From: Liquidambar formosana
Taxonomy: Eukaryota; Streptophyta; Magnoliopsida; Saxifragales; Altingiaceae
DNA: 64,000 nucleotides
Reading direction: 5' to 3'
NCBI GenBank assembly: GCA_039720395.1
Contig: CM077824.1
Span: 32,700,759-32,764,758 of the forward strand
Positions 1-9,399 of this stretch are shown piece after piece. The notes beneath the pieces were generated by a model. The model saw only the letters and a program-made list of their open reading frames with translations, did not search any database and was not told the origin of the DNA. Position numbers and translations under genes: made by a program. Positions within the stretch are counted from its first letter, which is position 1; every line of letters starts with the position of its first letter.

Positions 1-1184
1 AGTGGATTTTAGGTTTTTTTTGCATGTCATTGCATGTAGGGTTGAATTAGGGTTTTAGTTAGCTTATGATTCATGTTGTTGCATGACTTGTGGTTGATTT
101 TAAACCTTATTTCAATTCTGTCCAGATCTGTTATTTGTCCTTGATATGATATTTTGAGCATGTGTTAGCCCATGTTTGGGCATGATAATGGCTTGATTTG
201 GAATCTAGTTTGTTTGGTTGGTATTTTTGGTATGTTTTGCATGGAAATTGCAGGTGTTTTGACAGGTACAACAGGTGCAACTACCCCACCAATGTGGGGT
301 GGTTATTTTGGCTATTGTGAGATGAAATCTTACAAATAAGGTAATTACCCTATGCAATAGGGTGGTTACTTTGACAGGTTGCTTTTGCTTAAGGTAAGTA
401 GGGTGTGAGGGTGCCCCAATTCACCCTTCTTTCCTTTCCTTGAAACTTTCCCTTTCTCCCCCCCTAGGGTTGTTTCCTAATAGAGGGGTATGGTAGATTC
501 TATAGTTTCCTTTCAATAAAAAATACCTTTTGAATCAAGGTTTCCATTTCTTATCAAAGTCCCATATTTTACCAAAAATCTTTTGAGAATCATTTATTTT
601 GGAAACTTACCATGTTTTACTTGAAAGGAAACTTAGGGTTTACCATAGGCCTTGATTAGGTTATAACCCTATTCCCTTTCGAACTACGTGGACTTTGATC
701 CATGTATTTCCATACATGGTACGTAGGCGCTCCTTGTGAGGTTCAAGTCCGCCCTAGGATACTAAGTATCCTAGGTTTTCTCCCCCCTCTTTCTTTTTCT
801 GTTTTTCTTTGATTTACTTGATTATATGGATGAATGGATGAATGATATGCATGCTGTCTTGTGATGATAACTGTTGATTTGTGTGTGATTAAGACTTTGA
901 TTTAGCCCAATTAAATTAAGAGACCGTTTAGGGCGATATGGGTGCCTATAGGCTTTGCCTAGAACCTTCCCATATCATAACTTAGCCTCCGAATCCCCGA
1001 TTTCTCTGGTTTCCAAAAGATCATTTGCCTTTCCATTTTTAAATATGGAGTCAATCTTTTGTTTTCCTAAAACAAAACTGTTTTTTAGGGTTTTCCTTAT
1101 TTCCTTTAAAAAATAAGGTGGCGACTCCTTTTCCTTTTTCAAACCTAAAACCCCTCGTGGGCCTTAACTTTTTTAGGGTTCACA
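1..1184 (+). repeat. Element A 5' LTR, last 1184 bp
   Basis: Matches 17426-18608 of the 3' LTR almost base for base and ends in CA directly before the primer-binding site. It holds what should be the R/U5 part: hairpins at 700-719 and 753-775, a longer stem at 934-978, and a copy of the start of the primer-binding site at 1119-1128. The U3 part with the promoter is outside the window. Confidence 0.95.
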
Positions 1185-1187
1185 GAC

Positions 1188-1206
1188 TGGCGACTCCACT
1201 GGGGAT
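1188..1206 (+). other. Element A primer-binding site (tRNA-Arg type)
   Basis: TGGCGACTCCACTGGGGAT lies three bases after the LTR. Its complement ends in CCA and fits the 3' end of a plant tRNA-Arg, the primer known for Ogre/Tat elements. The tRNA match is from memory of the family and was not searched. The same site is present in B (36029) and C (49518). Confidence 0.8.
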
Positions 1207-1919
1207 TTGTGGGCTAGACTCTATACAATTTGATTGGGCTAAGTTAATTTCTTTTGTTTAATTAAAATCAATCACATTGCATTTGCTTGATTGTGTGCTT
1301 TCATTTATTGCATTGTGTGCGCAAACTCTTGCATGTTAGGATCGATGTCCCTTGCCACTGACGGGCCTAGCCTCAACCTTGGTTTTCCTGATTCCATGAG
1401 TTGGGGCGAAAGCTCTCAACCTCTCTTGCCAAGTACCCTTGGGTATATTAAATGAGTTAATCACGTACTGCTGGACCCACGCGGCGTTCCTGATGCCACA
1501 TGTGGTTAGGTATAAAGATTGCTTAAGCAAGTGAAGGACCCCAGCCTACCCTTATCATTAGTCCATATAGACAGACTTGTAGGACACTATGGTTTCACCC
1601 TTATACACCCACATTGTTTGTAATGATATCATGACCGTGTTTGTGATGTGCTTAATGGAAAAATTAATAGAGGACCTTTGCACCCTATATCCTTAATACG
1701 TACCTTTCGCCCATGACCCTTGCAAAGGTGATTGGATTAAGAGGGACTAATTGAGTATATATGATGTGAAGTCATTGAGACAAATATGGAAGCCTAGGAC
1801 ATACCCTTAGGATGAGAGACTGATTGTTCCCTTTCATAGAGGAGTGAGAAGGCGTACTGGCTTGGATCCGCGACCAGCAAGGGCGCTTAGTGAAGATTGA
1901 TTCTACCAACCAGTCAGAT
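1207..1919 (+). other. Element A untranslated leader
   Basis: A 713-bp stretch between primer-binding site and gag without a credible reading frame. It is nearly identical in element C (49537-50248) and recognisably similar in the more divergent B (for example the blocks around 1310-1520 and 36150-36370). Such conservation without coding suggests RNA functions such as packaging; that is inference. Confidence 0.6.
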
Positions 1920-3530
1920 ATGGCCGATGAAGCAACTAGTGAAGGGGGTTTTGATGTTGAGACTTGTTTGAAGGCTATCATGACCAAACTTGATTACACC
2001 ACTGATGTATCTGAGAGAGCATTGAAAATGGCCCAAGATATCCAACATAAGATGTCCGAACTCGAACAGAATAATGGCCGTACCCCGGGGGATAACACCG
2101 AAAATGGGACCTAGTCTGGAGAGGGCACTAAGACCAATGATGGGGGAAGTACTCAGCCCAAAGGGAATGAATCACCTGAAGTTTTTAACCTGGAAGGGGG
2201 AAGTAAGGGGAAGACCTCTGATACAGACTCTGTGTTGGCTAGCAAGGTAGAAGCCTTGGAGAGAACTATAAAGGGAATCCGTAGGACAGATGGCATGGTG
2301 GATGTACGTACCCTATCTTTGTTTCCTCAAGCTCGTATTCCACTACAATTCAAGATGCCTGAATTAGAAAAGTTTGATGGAACGGGTTGCCCTAAGACCC
2401 ATTTGAAGATGTATGTGCGAGCTATGCACCCTCGAGGAGCGACAGATGAACTCTTGGCCCAAATGTTCCATGAAACCCTAGCCACTTCTGCCTTAAAGTG
2501 GTTCCTAGCCTTGGATGAGAATAGAACCCGAACTTGGGAGGACATATGTAATGAGTTTTCAGAGCACTACAAGTACAACACTGAGGTGGATGTCACAAGA
2601 AGGGACCTAGAGACCACAAAACAAGGGGCTAATGAGACCTTTTCTGCTTTCATTACAAGGTGGAGGCAAAAGGCCTCGAGAATGGCAGATAGACTGAATG
2701 AGGAAGATCAGATTCAGTTGGTGGTTAAGAACCTATTGCCGGTGTATCACAAGCACCTCTTTGCTCACTACTTCCCTAATTTCAAGGCTCTTATCGGAGC
2801 AAGTACACAAGTTGAGGATGCCATTGCCGATGGGTCAATCAAGACAGAAGAAGTCCAAAAGAGCCGCAGGCCGAACTTTGCTGGGAAAAACAATGCCGAG
2901 GTCAATGCTATTGCCCAACCCATTCAACCTATCTCCCTAAATGACACCAACCCACCTCGCCAATTCACCGAGCTGCATATGCCACTTGAGAAAGTACTTG
3001 AAAAGCTAAAAAGCCGAGGCCTGTTGAAACCTCTCGACCCAAGACCACCACCAAACCCATTGCCCAAGAGCTACAATGAGAATGAATACTGCAAATTCCA
3101 CCAAGCCAAAGGCCACTCAACCAACCGTTGTTATCGCCTTAGGCATGAGATTCAAGACTTACTTGACAAACAAATCATCTCACCACCAACTCCACCAAAT
3201 CGCCCAAATGTCACCCAAAATCCACTTCCCTCTCATAATTCATCCAACTCCATAAATGCCATTGAAACCGACCCATCTCGACCTTGCCTACCCATAAGAC
3301 AATATACTCCGTTACCCATGTCCTTGACCCAAGCCTTTCACCAATGCTGCAACCAAGGCCTTATCATACCTCACCTTCCAAAGCCAAGACCCCAAACACC
3401 CCATCAATATTGCCAATACCATGGTATACCCAGCCATGACACTGATGACTGTGCTATGTTGAGAAAGGTCGTTCAAGACCTCATTGATCGAAAGACCCTA
3501 CAATTGCCAAAGAAGTCCATCCAACAGTAG
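1920..3530 (+). pseudogene. gag: Element A gag, broken by a premature stop
   Basis: Capsid/nucleocapsid protein of the element. The first ATG (1920) starts MADEATSEGG, shared with C (50249). A TAG at 2112-2114 replaces the CAG of C and D, after which the same frame stays open to a TAG at 3528-3530. The middle carries the retrotransposon gag domain (about 2380-2780, with KWFLALDENRTRTWEDICNEF). Two zinc-knuckle-like motifs follow: CKFHQAKGHSTNRC (about 3090-3131) and CQYHGIPSHDTDDC (about 3412-3453), both C-x2-H-x4-H-x4-C rather than the classical CCHC. In the second, copy D has Gly where A has Ser. The first stop is a C-to-T change in a CAG, a CHG methylation context. The terminal TAG is discussed separately because B has it too. 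Confidence 0.9.
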
Positions 3531-5495
3531 TTGAAAGAAAGGTATGAAGCAGGAGACCCTCAGGTGGGGTTATTGGGAGAACCTTCGGGGAAGTTTGATT
3601 ACTATGTGCTTTATCCTGATCCATTGCCAAGTGAGCCCATAATTCCTACGGGCTGGGATGATATACCCGAAGAGGTGCAGATGGAGGACATTGACATGAT
3701 TGAATGGGATGACCTGATGGGTGACACAAATGAAATTGATGACATATGGGCTAGTGATGAAGAAGTAGACCACATGACAAGAGGGGGCCGCCATTTCAAG
3801 CCTCCGCACTTGGAATCTGATAATCCACTGGGTGAGTTAGATAAGCGCCTTGATGTGCAAGAAGAAGAGGATGAAGTACTCCGACAATTGAAGAAGACCA
3901 ATGCCAATATCACCATATGGGGCTTGCTTATGGCCTCTCACAAGCACAGACAGACAGTGTTGAAGTTGTTAAATCAGATACAGGTTCCGGTTGATTTGTC
4001 CCCTGAGGGATTGGTGAATCTAGTAAACCCTGCTCCGAAGAATTCCACTATAGTGTTCACAGAGGTGGACTTACCTAAGAGTGGACCCAGCCACTCCCAA
4101 GCTTTGCACATAACCGTCGACACCATGGGGAAGAGAGTTCCTACGGTCTTGATTGATAATGGTTCCGCGTTGAATGTATGTCCCTTGAGAACTGCAACTG
4201 TTTTGGGCTTGGGGCCCACCGATTTCACTCCATCTGGGCAGACAGTGAGGGCGTATGATAATACCCGTAGAGAAGTAATTGGGGTGATCACTCTACCTTT
4301 AATCATGGGACCCACGGAGTTCAGAGTGGAGTTTCAAGTCTTGGATGTGCCGTCATGTTTCAATCTGTTATTGGGAAGGCCTTGGATTCATCCCGCTGGG
4401 GCTGTACCATCATCATTGCATCAAAAGGTAAAGTTCCCACATGAGGGAGCCATTGTCACACTTCACGGGGATTATGATTTGAAAATGGCGGGTGTACCCA
4501 TATGCGAAATAAAACCAGAATCAGTTGAGATACCCTTGTCGGGGTTTGAGTATGTGCAATGCATTGAAAAGGAGTTGGAAAAGGAAGAACTGATCCCCCT
4601 TGACTATTGTCCCCATGGTAATTTACATGTTGGTGAGATAATGTGGAAAATGAATTTCTTCCCGGGTATGGGCCTAGGGCGTCGCCAACAAGGAATTCCC
4701 CATTCTATTCAAAGCCGGGTTGTTTCCTACACTTTTGGGTTAGGATATGAGCCCACTAAGAATGACTATGCCGAAATGACAAGGAGGAATAAGGAGAAGG
4801 GAAAAGCCAGAGCAGAAGGAAGGGTGCCAGACTTTAAGATTTCACCATACAGGCCGACTCTGAATAGCTATTTCATCAAGGAGGGGGATGACTTCCTGTA
4901 CTGTGGGTTCCCAGAGCCTATGTTCAATCCAACAACCAAGATCAGAATCCCGGGATTTGAGATTTTCTTCACCGAGTGGTATCCAATCACCGCCGAAATG
5001 GTGGATGATGAAGCCATCAATGACAGTTATTGGGAGAAGAAAGAAGAAGATTGGGTGGAGCACATGAATTCTGAAACCATGGTCACTTTGTTCCAAGACA
5101 TGGTCCTTACTATGGGGTTTGAAGGCGTACAAGAGTTCGAAAAGGAAGAGCCATCACACTATTGCACTTTTTACCCAAGTTCTGATCCAGCACTGACAGA
5201 CAAGGATTTTTGTGACAAGTACTTCACAGAGGGGCTGAATCCTCAGAGCTTGACAAGTTGGTACAATTCTATGGGAAAGAAGAAAGAAGACTGCGTAAGG
5301 CATGTGGATACCGATGCTATGGTCACCATGTTCCAAGATATGGTTCTTACTGTGGGGGAGTCAGCAGCAGAAGATTGCCAAGATTCGTCAATTCACCATG
5401 CAACCATGCCGCTTCATAATTGGTACCTAGAAGATGGAGCTATTGCAGAGATCCTTGAAGAAGAAGATCATGACCTGCCTGATAGTAGCTTGTAG
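3531..5495 (+). CDS. pro: Element A protease region with G-patch-like motif
   Basis: A 654-codon open frame directly after the gag TAG and in the same frame, without its own ATG at the junction; expression would need readthrough, or the CAG found in D. The retropepsin-like active site reads I-DNGSA at residues 208-213, with downstream FNLLLGRPWIHPAG (about residues 278-291) typical of gypsy proteases. Residues about 370-410 (MNFFPGMGLGRRQQGI and later GLGYEPT) resemble a G-patch, an RNA-binding motif also found after the protease of betaretroviruses. Near the C-terminus a roughly 27-residue block occurs twice (DNA about 5036-5120 and 5276-5360), both with TMVT/AMVT-x-FQDMVLT. The frame ends in a TAG (5493-5495) that an intron starting at 5492 would remove. 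Confidence 0.85.
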   Translation: MKERYEAGDPQVGLLGEPSGKFDYYVLYPDPLPSEPIIPTGWDDIPEEVQMEDIDMIEWDDLMGDTNEIDDIWASDEEVDHMTRGGRHFKPPHLESDNPLGELDKRLDVQEEEDEVLRQLKKTNANITIWGLLMASHKHRQTVLKLLNQIQVPVDLSPEGLVNLVNPAPKNSTIVFTEVDLPKSGPSHSQALHITVDTMGKRVPTVLIDNGSALNVCPLRTATVLGLGPTDFTPSGQTVRAYDNTRREVIGVITLPLIMGPTEFRVEFQVLDVPSCFNLLLGRPWIHPAGAVPSSLHQKVKFPHEGAIVTLHGDYDLKMAGVPICEIKPESVEIPLSGFEYVQCIEKELEKEELIPLDYCPHGNLHVGEIMWKMNFFPGMGLGRRQQGIPHSIQSRVVSYTFGLGYEPTKNDYAEMTRRNKEKGKARAEGRVPDFKISPYRPTLNSYFIKEGDDFLYCGFPEPMFNPTTKIRIPGFEIFFTEWYPITAEMVDDEAINDSYWEKKEEDWVEHMNSETMVTLFQDMVLTMGFEGVQEFEKEEPSHYCTFYPSSDPALTDKDFCDKYFTEGLNPQSLTSWYNSMGKKKEDCVRHVDTDAMVTMFQDMVLTVGESAAEDCQDSSIHHATMPLHNWYLEDGAIAEILEEEDHDLPDSSL

Positions 5496-5670
5496 GTTCC
5501 TTAGTTAGAGTCTTTCCTGCTTTCAATAAAGTGTGTTTGCCTATCCCACTTTGTGGAGTTAGGAGTCGTTTCATAGTTGTGGCACCAAGTTTTGTTTCCT
5601 TTTCAAGTTTGTGTCTTTTTGTTGGTCCCTTTAATGAAGTGTGTTTCTTTTATACATTGTTTGCCTGCAG
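5492..5670 (+). other. Putative retro-intron between protease and RT
   Basis: Donor-like GTAGGT at 5492 overlaps the protease stop codon, and a pyrimidine-rich tract ends in CAG at 5670. Splicing leaves TT plus T and continues exactly in the RT frame at 5672, making one gag-pro-pol frame. Copy D has the same 179-bp interval (60274-60452) with the same frame relation. An intron at this place is known for Ogre elements. The precise donor here is inference; B lacks an equivalent in-frame GTAGGT. Confidence 0.55.
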
Positions 5671-5671
5671 T

Positions 5672-6892
5672 TTTTCTTTTCTCTCTTCTATGGATATTTA
5701 TGGCATGGATATAGATCCTAGGAATGACGTCCCCCCGGAGCTCGTCGAGCGAAGGAAAAGGGGTGTCACCGAACCTAACATGGATGAATTGGAATCAATC
5801 AATTTAGGGACAAATGAATTGCCAAAGATAATTAAAATTGGGATAACCCTTTCACCATTTGAAAAAGAAAAGCTGATAGCCCTCTTAAAGGCCAACATAA
5901 CGGCCTTTGCATGGTCTTATGAAGACATGCCCGGCATAGATCCAGACATTGTGCAGCATTTCATCCCCACCAATCCCCTTAAAAAGCCGGTAAAGCAAAA
6001 ATTGAGAAGATTGAAACCCGAGTGGGCATTGAAGGTAAAGGAGGAAGTAAACAAACAACTCGATGCGAGGTTCCTACAGGTTGTGGAGTATCCCGAGTGG
6101 TTATCCAATATAGTTCCCGTACCTAAAAAGGATGGAAAAGTGAGGATGTGTGTGGATTTTCGAGATCTTAATGCAGCAAGCCCTAAGGATGATTTCCCTT
6201 TGCCCCACATTGATGTATTAGTAGATAGTACTGTAGGACATGCGCTCCTCTCTTTCATGGATGGGTTTTCCGGATACAATCAGATAAAGATGGCGCCGCA
6301 AGATATGGAGAAAACGACCTTTATCACACAGTGGGGAACATATTGTCACAAAGTGATGCCGTTCGGTTTGAGAAATGCCAGGGCTACCTATCAGAGAGCT
6401 GCTACAACATTGCTGCACGACATGATCCATAAGGAGGTGGAAGTATATGTGGACGACATGATCGTGAAGTCCGTGGATCGAGAAGGACACTTCATGGCAC
6501 TAGAAAGGTTCCTGGAGCGAGCAAAGAAGTACAACTTGCGGTTGAATCCTCAGAAATGCGCTTTTGGTGTCACTGCAGGCAAGCTATTAGGATTTATGAT
6601 TACTCAGAGGGGAATCGAGGTCGATCCGGGAAAAATCAAGGCCATTGTAGAAATGAAGCCGCCTAGCACAGAGAAGCAGATTCGAGGGTTCTTGGGGAGA
6701 ATTCAGTACATAAGTAGGTTCATTGCTAATTTGACTATGGTGTGTGAGCCGATTTTCAAGTTGCTTAAGAAGGGTGTGCCGAAAGTATGGAATGAAGAAT
6801 GTCAAGAAGCCTTTGAGACTATTAAAAGGTATTTGAGTAATCCACCAATTCTAGTTCCCCGCGACAAGTTGAACTGTTATTGTTATACTTGA
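5672..6892 (+). pseudogene. pol: Element A reverse transcriptase, frameshifted at its 3' end
   Basis: Copies element RNA into DNA. The open frame runs from upstream of the intron acceptor; the first conserved methionine is in MDIYGMDIDPR at 5691. RT motifs in order: EYPEWLSNIVPVPKKDGK, CVDFRDLN, GFSGYNQIKMA, VMPFGLRNARATYQRA, YVDDMIV (about 6444-6465) and LLGFMITQRGIEVDPGKI. The usual NAGAT is NARAT here, a change at a conserved glycine (B keeps NAGAT). The frame ends at 6892 because one base is missing near 6862-6870 relative to B. Family members need RT, RNase H and integrase as one polyprotein, so this copy should not make it. Confidence 0.9.
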
Positions 6893-9048
6893 CGGTCACT
6901 GAAACCGCGACGGGAGCTATGCTAGCTCAGTACCTTGAGGGGTCGAAAAAGGAGAATGCCATTTACTATCTAAGCAAGAAGATGACAGATTATGAGGTAA
7001 AGTACAATGCCATAGAAAAGGCTTGTGTGGCTTTGGTATGGGCAACTCAGAAACTCCGTCACTACATGATGTCGTATGAGGTTTTCTTAATAAGTCGAAT
7101 GGATCCGCTGAAGTACCTGATAGAAAGGCCGGTCTTGTCCTACAGAACTGCTCGTTGGTCGATTCTTCTCAATGAATTCGACATAAAGTATGTAACACAG
7201 AAGTCAGTAAAAGGAAGTGTCATTGCAGATTACTTGGCTAGCTGCCCTGTGGCGTCATCAGAACAATTTAATGACCAATTCCCCGATGAGGATGTCCTGG
7301 AGATTGGAAAGAAGAGTTGGAAAGTATACTTTGATGGAGCTGCAAATAAGAGAGGGTATGGGATAGGAGTTCTATTGGTTTCACCTGAAGAAGCATTTAC
7401 ACCCTTGGCAGTTAAGCTAGGGTTTGAAGCAACCAACAACATTGCTGAGTATGAAGCCTGCATCCTCGCGTTGGAAGCTGCACTAGAATTGGGGATCAAA
7501 GAGTTAGAGGTTTTCGGAGATTCAGCACTGATTATCTGCCAGATAAAGGGAGAGTGGAAGACTCGTGATGAGAAGCTGCTGCCATATCATGCATACTTAG
7601 AAGCCTTGACTAAAGAATTTGTGGAAATAGAGTTCAAGTATTTGTCAAGAAATAAGAATCAGTTCGCCGATGCTTTGGCAACTCTAGCTTCCATAGTGGA
7701 AATCCCGGATGGTGGGAAGGTAAAACCATTGGTGATAGAATGTAGAGAAAAACCTGTGTATTGCTGTTCTATTCGAGAAGGAGAGTTGAAAGATGGCCAT
7801 CCTTGGTACTATGACATCATGAAATTCATCGAGGAAAGGGAGTATCCTGAAGGAGCAACCCGCATTGATAGGAGAACACTGAGGAGGCTAGCGAGTCACT
7901 ATGTTTTGTGTGGAGGAAAGCTATACCGGAGGTCATACGACGGGGTCCATCTGTTGTGTGTCACTGAGGAAGAAGCCGAACGTCTTGTTAGTGAAATCCA
8001 TGAAGGAGTTGGAGCACCGCACATGAATGGTTATATGCTAGCTAAGAAGATCATGAGGTTGGGTTACTATTGGTCTACAATGGAGAGAGATTGCCATGCA
8101 CATGTTAAGAAGTGTCACAAATGTCAGGTCTTTGCTAATGGACAACACTTACCTTCCATGCCTTTGACAAGTATGTCGTCACCTTGGCCGTTTGCAGTGT
8201 GGGGAATAGATATAATTGGGCAGATTAAGCCGAAAGCCTCCAATGGGCATAAGTACATCTTGGTAGCTATCGATTACTTCACTAAGTGGGTAGAGGCAGC
8301 ATCTTTCAAGACCCTGAACGCCAAGAAGGTAGCACAGTTCATACAGCTCAACATCATCTACAGGTATGGGGTACCCCATGAGATCATTTCAGACAATGGT
8401 CAGCACTTTCAGAAAGAAACCAAGGAGCTTTTGCAGAAATACAACATAGTGCACCATTTATCCTCCCCTTATCGCCCGCAGACTAATGGAGCAGTGGAGG
8501 CCGCCAACAAGAATGTTAAGAAGATATTACAGAAAACAGCTGACACCTACACTGATTGGCATGAGAAGTTGCCATTAGCCTTATGGGGCTATAGAACATC
8601 TGTGAGATCGTCAACAGGGGCTACCCCTTATTCCTTGGTGTATGGGATGGAGGCTGTTTTGCCTATTGAGTTGGAGGTACCGTCATTACGGGTTGCTATG
8701 GAGAGTCAGATAGCAGAAGCAGATTGGGTTAAGAACCGTTATGATGAGCTGGCATTGCTCGATGAAAGGCGATTGAGGGCCTTGTATCATGTGCAGGGAT
8801 ATCAGCGAAGGGTTGCAAGAGCATTCAACAAGCATGTCAAAGACCGAGGTTTGAAGACAGGGGATTTGGTGTTGAAAGAAATCAGAGCTCCAATTTTTGA
8901 TCCACGAGGGAAGTTCAAGCCAAGTTGGGGTGGCCCGTATGTTATTAAAGAGATATTGCCAGCAGGGGCTGTTCGCCTCATGGATTTGGATGGAATTGAG
9001 TTCGCTCGTCCTACCAATTTGGATCAATTGAAGAAGTACTATGTGTAA
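6880..9048 (+). CDS. pol: Element A dual RNase H and integrase (3' part of pol)
   Basis: Continuation of pol after the frameshift, 722 codons open to TAA at 9048. First comes the gypsy-type RNase H/connection (LTVTETATGAMLAQYL to about 7230). Then a second, archaeal-type RNase H (about 7310-7690) with acidic residues in YFDGA, AEYEA, FGDSALI and FADALATLA; two RNase H domains mark the Tat lineage. Integrase follows: HHCC zinc binding (EIHEGVGAPHMNG to KKCHKCQ, about 7996-8127), then the D,D,E core (WGIDIIG, SDNGQHF, NGAVEAANKN), and a C-terminal module with GDLVLKEI and SWGGPYVIKEI. No chromodomain is seen. All key catalytic residues look intact, but translation from the gag start is blocked upstream. 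Confidence 0.92.
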   Translation: MLYLTVTETATGAMLAQYLEGSKKENAIYYLSKKMTDYEVKYNAIEKACVALVWATQKLRHYMMSYEVFLISRMDPLKYLIERPVLSYRTARWSILLNEFDIKYVTQKSVKGSVIADYLASCPVASSEQFNDQFPDEDVLEIGKKSWKVYFDGAANKRGYGIGVLLVSPEEAFTPLAVKLGFEATNNIAEYEACILALEAALELGIKELEVFGDSALIICQIKGEWKTRDEKLLPYHAYLEALTKEFVEIEFKYLSRNKNQFADALATLASIVEIPDGGKVKPLVIECREKPVYCCSIREGELKDGHPWYYDIMKFIEEREYPEGATRIDRRTLRRLASHYVLCGGKLYRRSYDGVHLLCVTEEEAERLVSEIHEGVGAPHMNGYMLAKKIMRLGYYWSTMERDCHAHVKKCHKCQVFANGQHLPSMPLTSMSSPWPFAVWGIDIIGQIKPKASNGHKYILVAIDYFTKWVEAASFKTLNAKKVAQFIQLNIIYRYGVPHEIISDNGQHFQKETKELLQKYNIVHHLSSPYRPQTNGAVEAANKNVKKILQKTADTYTDWHEKLPLALWGYRTSVRSSTGATPYSLVYGMEAVLPIELEVPSLRVAMESQIAEADWVKNRYDELALLDERRLRALYHVQGYQRRVARAFNKHVKDRGLKTGDLVLKEIRAPIFDPRGKFKPSWGGPYVIKEILPAGAVRLMDLDGIEFARPTNLDQLKKYYV

Positions 9049-9399
9049 GGCCTGCTAGGTTGAAAACCCATAAGGGCGGCCTAGGCAAAAGTTAAGGCAT
9101 TTGAACTACGAGGGCCTGATTCCCCATTCCTAAAAAAAAAAAAAAAAAAAAAAAAAATGAAAAAAAAGAGAAAAATGAAGAAAAATGAAAAAAAAATGAA
9201 AAAAAATTGAAAAAAGGATGGGGATACGTAGGCAGCCCATAAAGTTACCTTGGGTGCGGTCCAAACAACACCACAACAACAAATCTCAAAATTAAATTAT
9301 TATTGGCAATTCATTTAGAACTAATTGATTGACATAGCAATTTATTGGTATTAGATAAAGAACTATTGACATGCCATAGATATCCTATTTCTAAAGTCT
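9049..9399. other. A-rich tract and conserved non-coding block after integrase
   Basis: After the pol stop comes GAACTACGAGGGCCTGATTC, then a tract of about 80 bases of almost pure A (9133-9215), then GGATACGTAGGCAGCCC. The same arrangement, reversed, lies at 58620-58960 in D. The flanking words resemble the LTR words GAACTACGTGG and GGTACGTAGGCGC (about 681-730), as if this block and the R region share a signal. No gene is seen. Confidence 0.6.

Noticed and set aside
1188..1206. Primer-binding sites (also at 26370, 36029, 49518) as tRNA genes
   Set aside because: They match only the 3' end of a tRNA; no cloverleaf or tRNA gene promoter boxes around them.
3570..4315. Minus-strand reading frames inside gag-pro and pol (also 5698-6805 and 60608-63608 plus)
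   Set aside because: Shadow frames of the coding strand: they occur wherever the real frame is conserved, have no motifs, and break at element borders.
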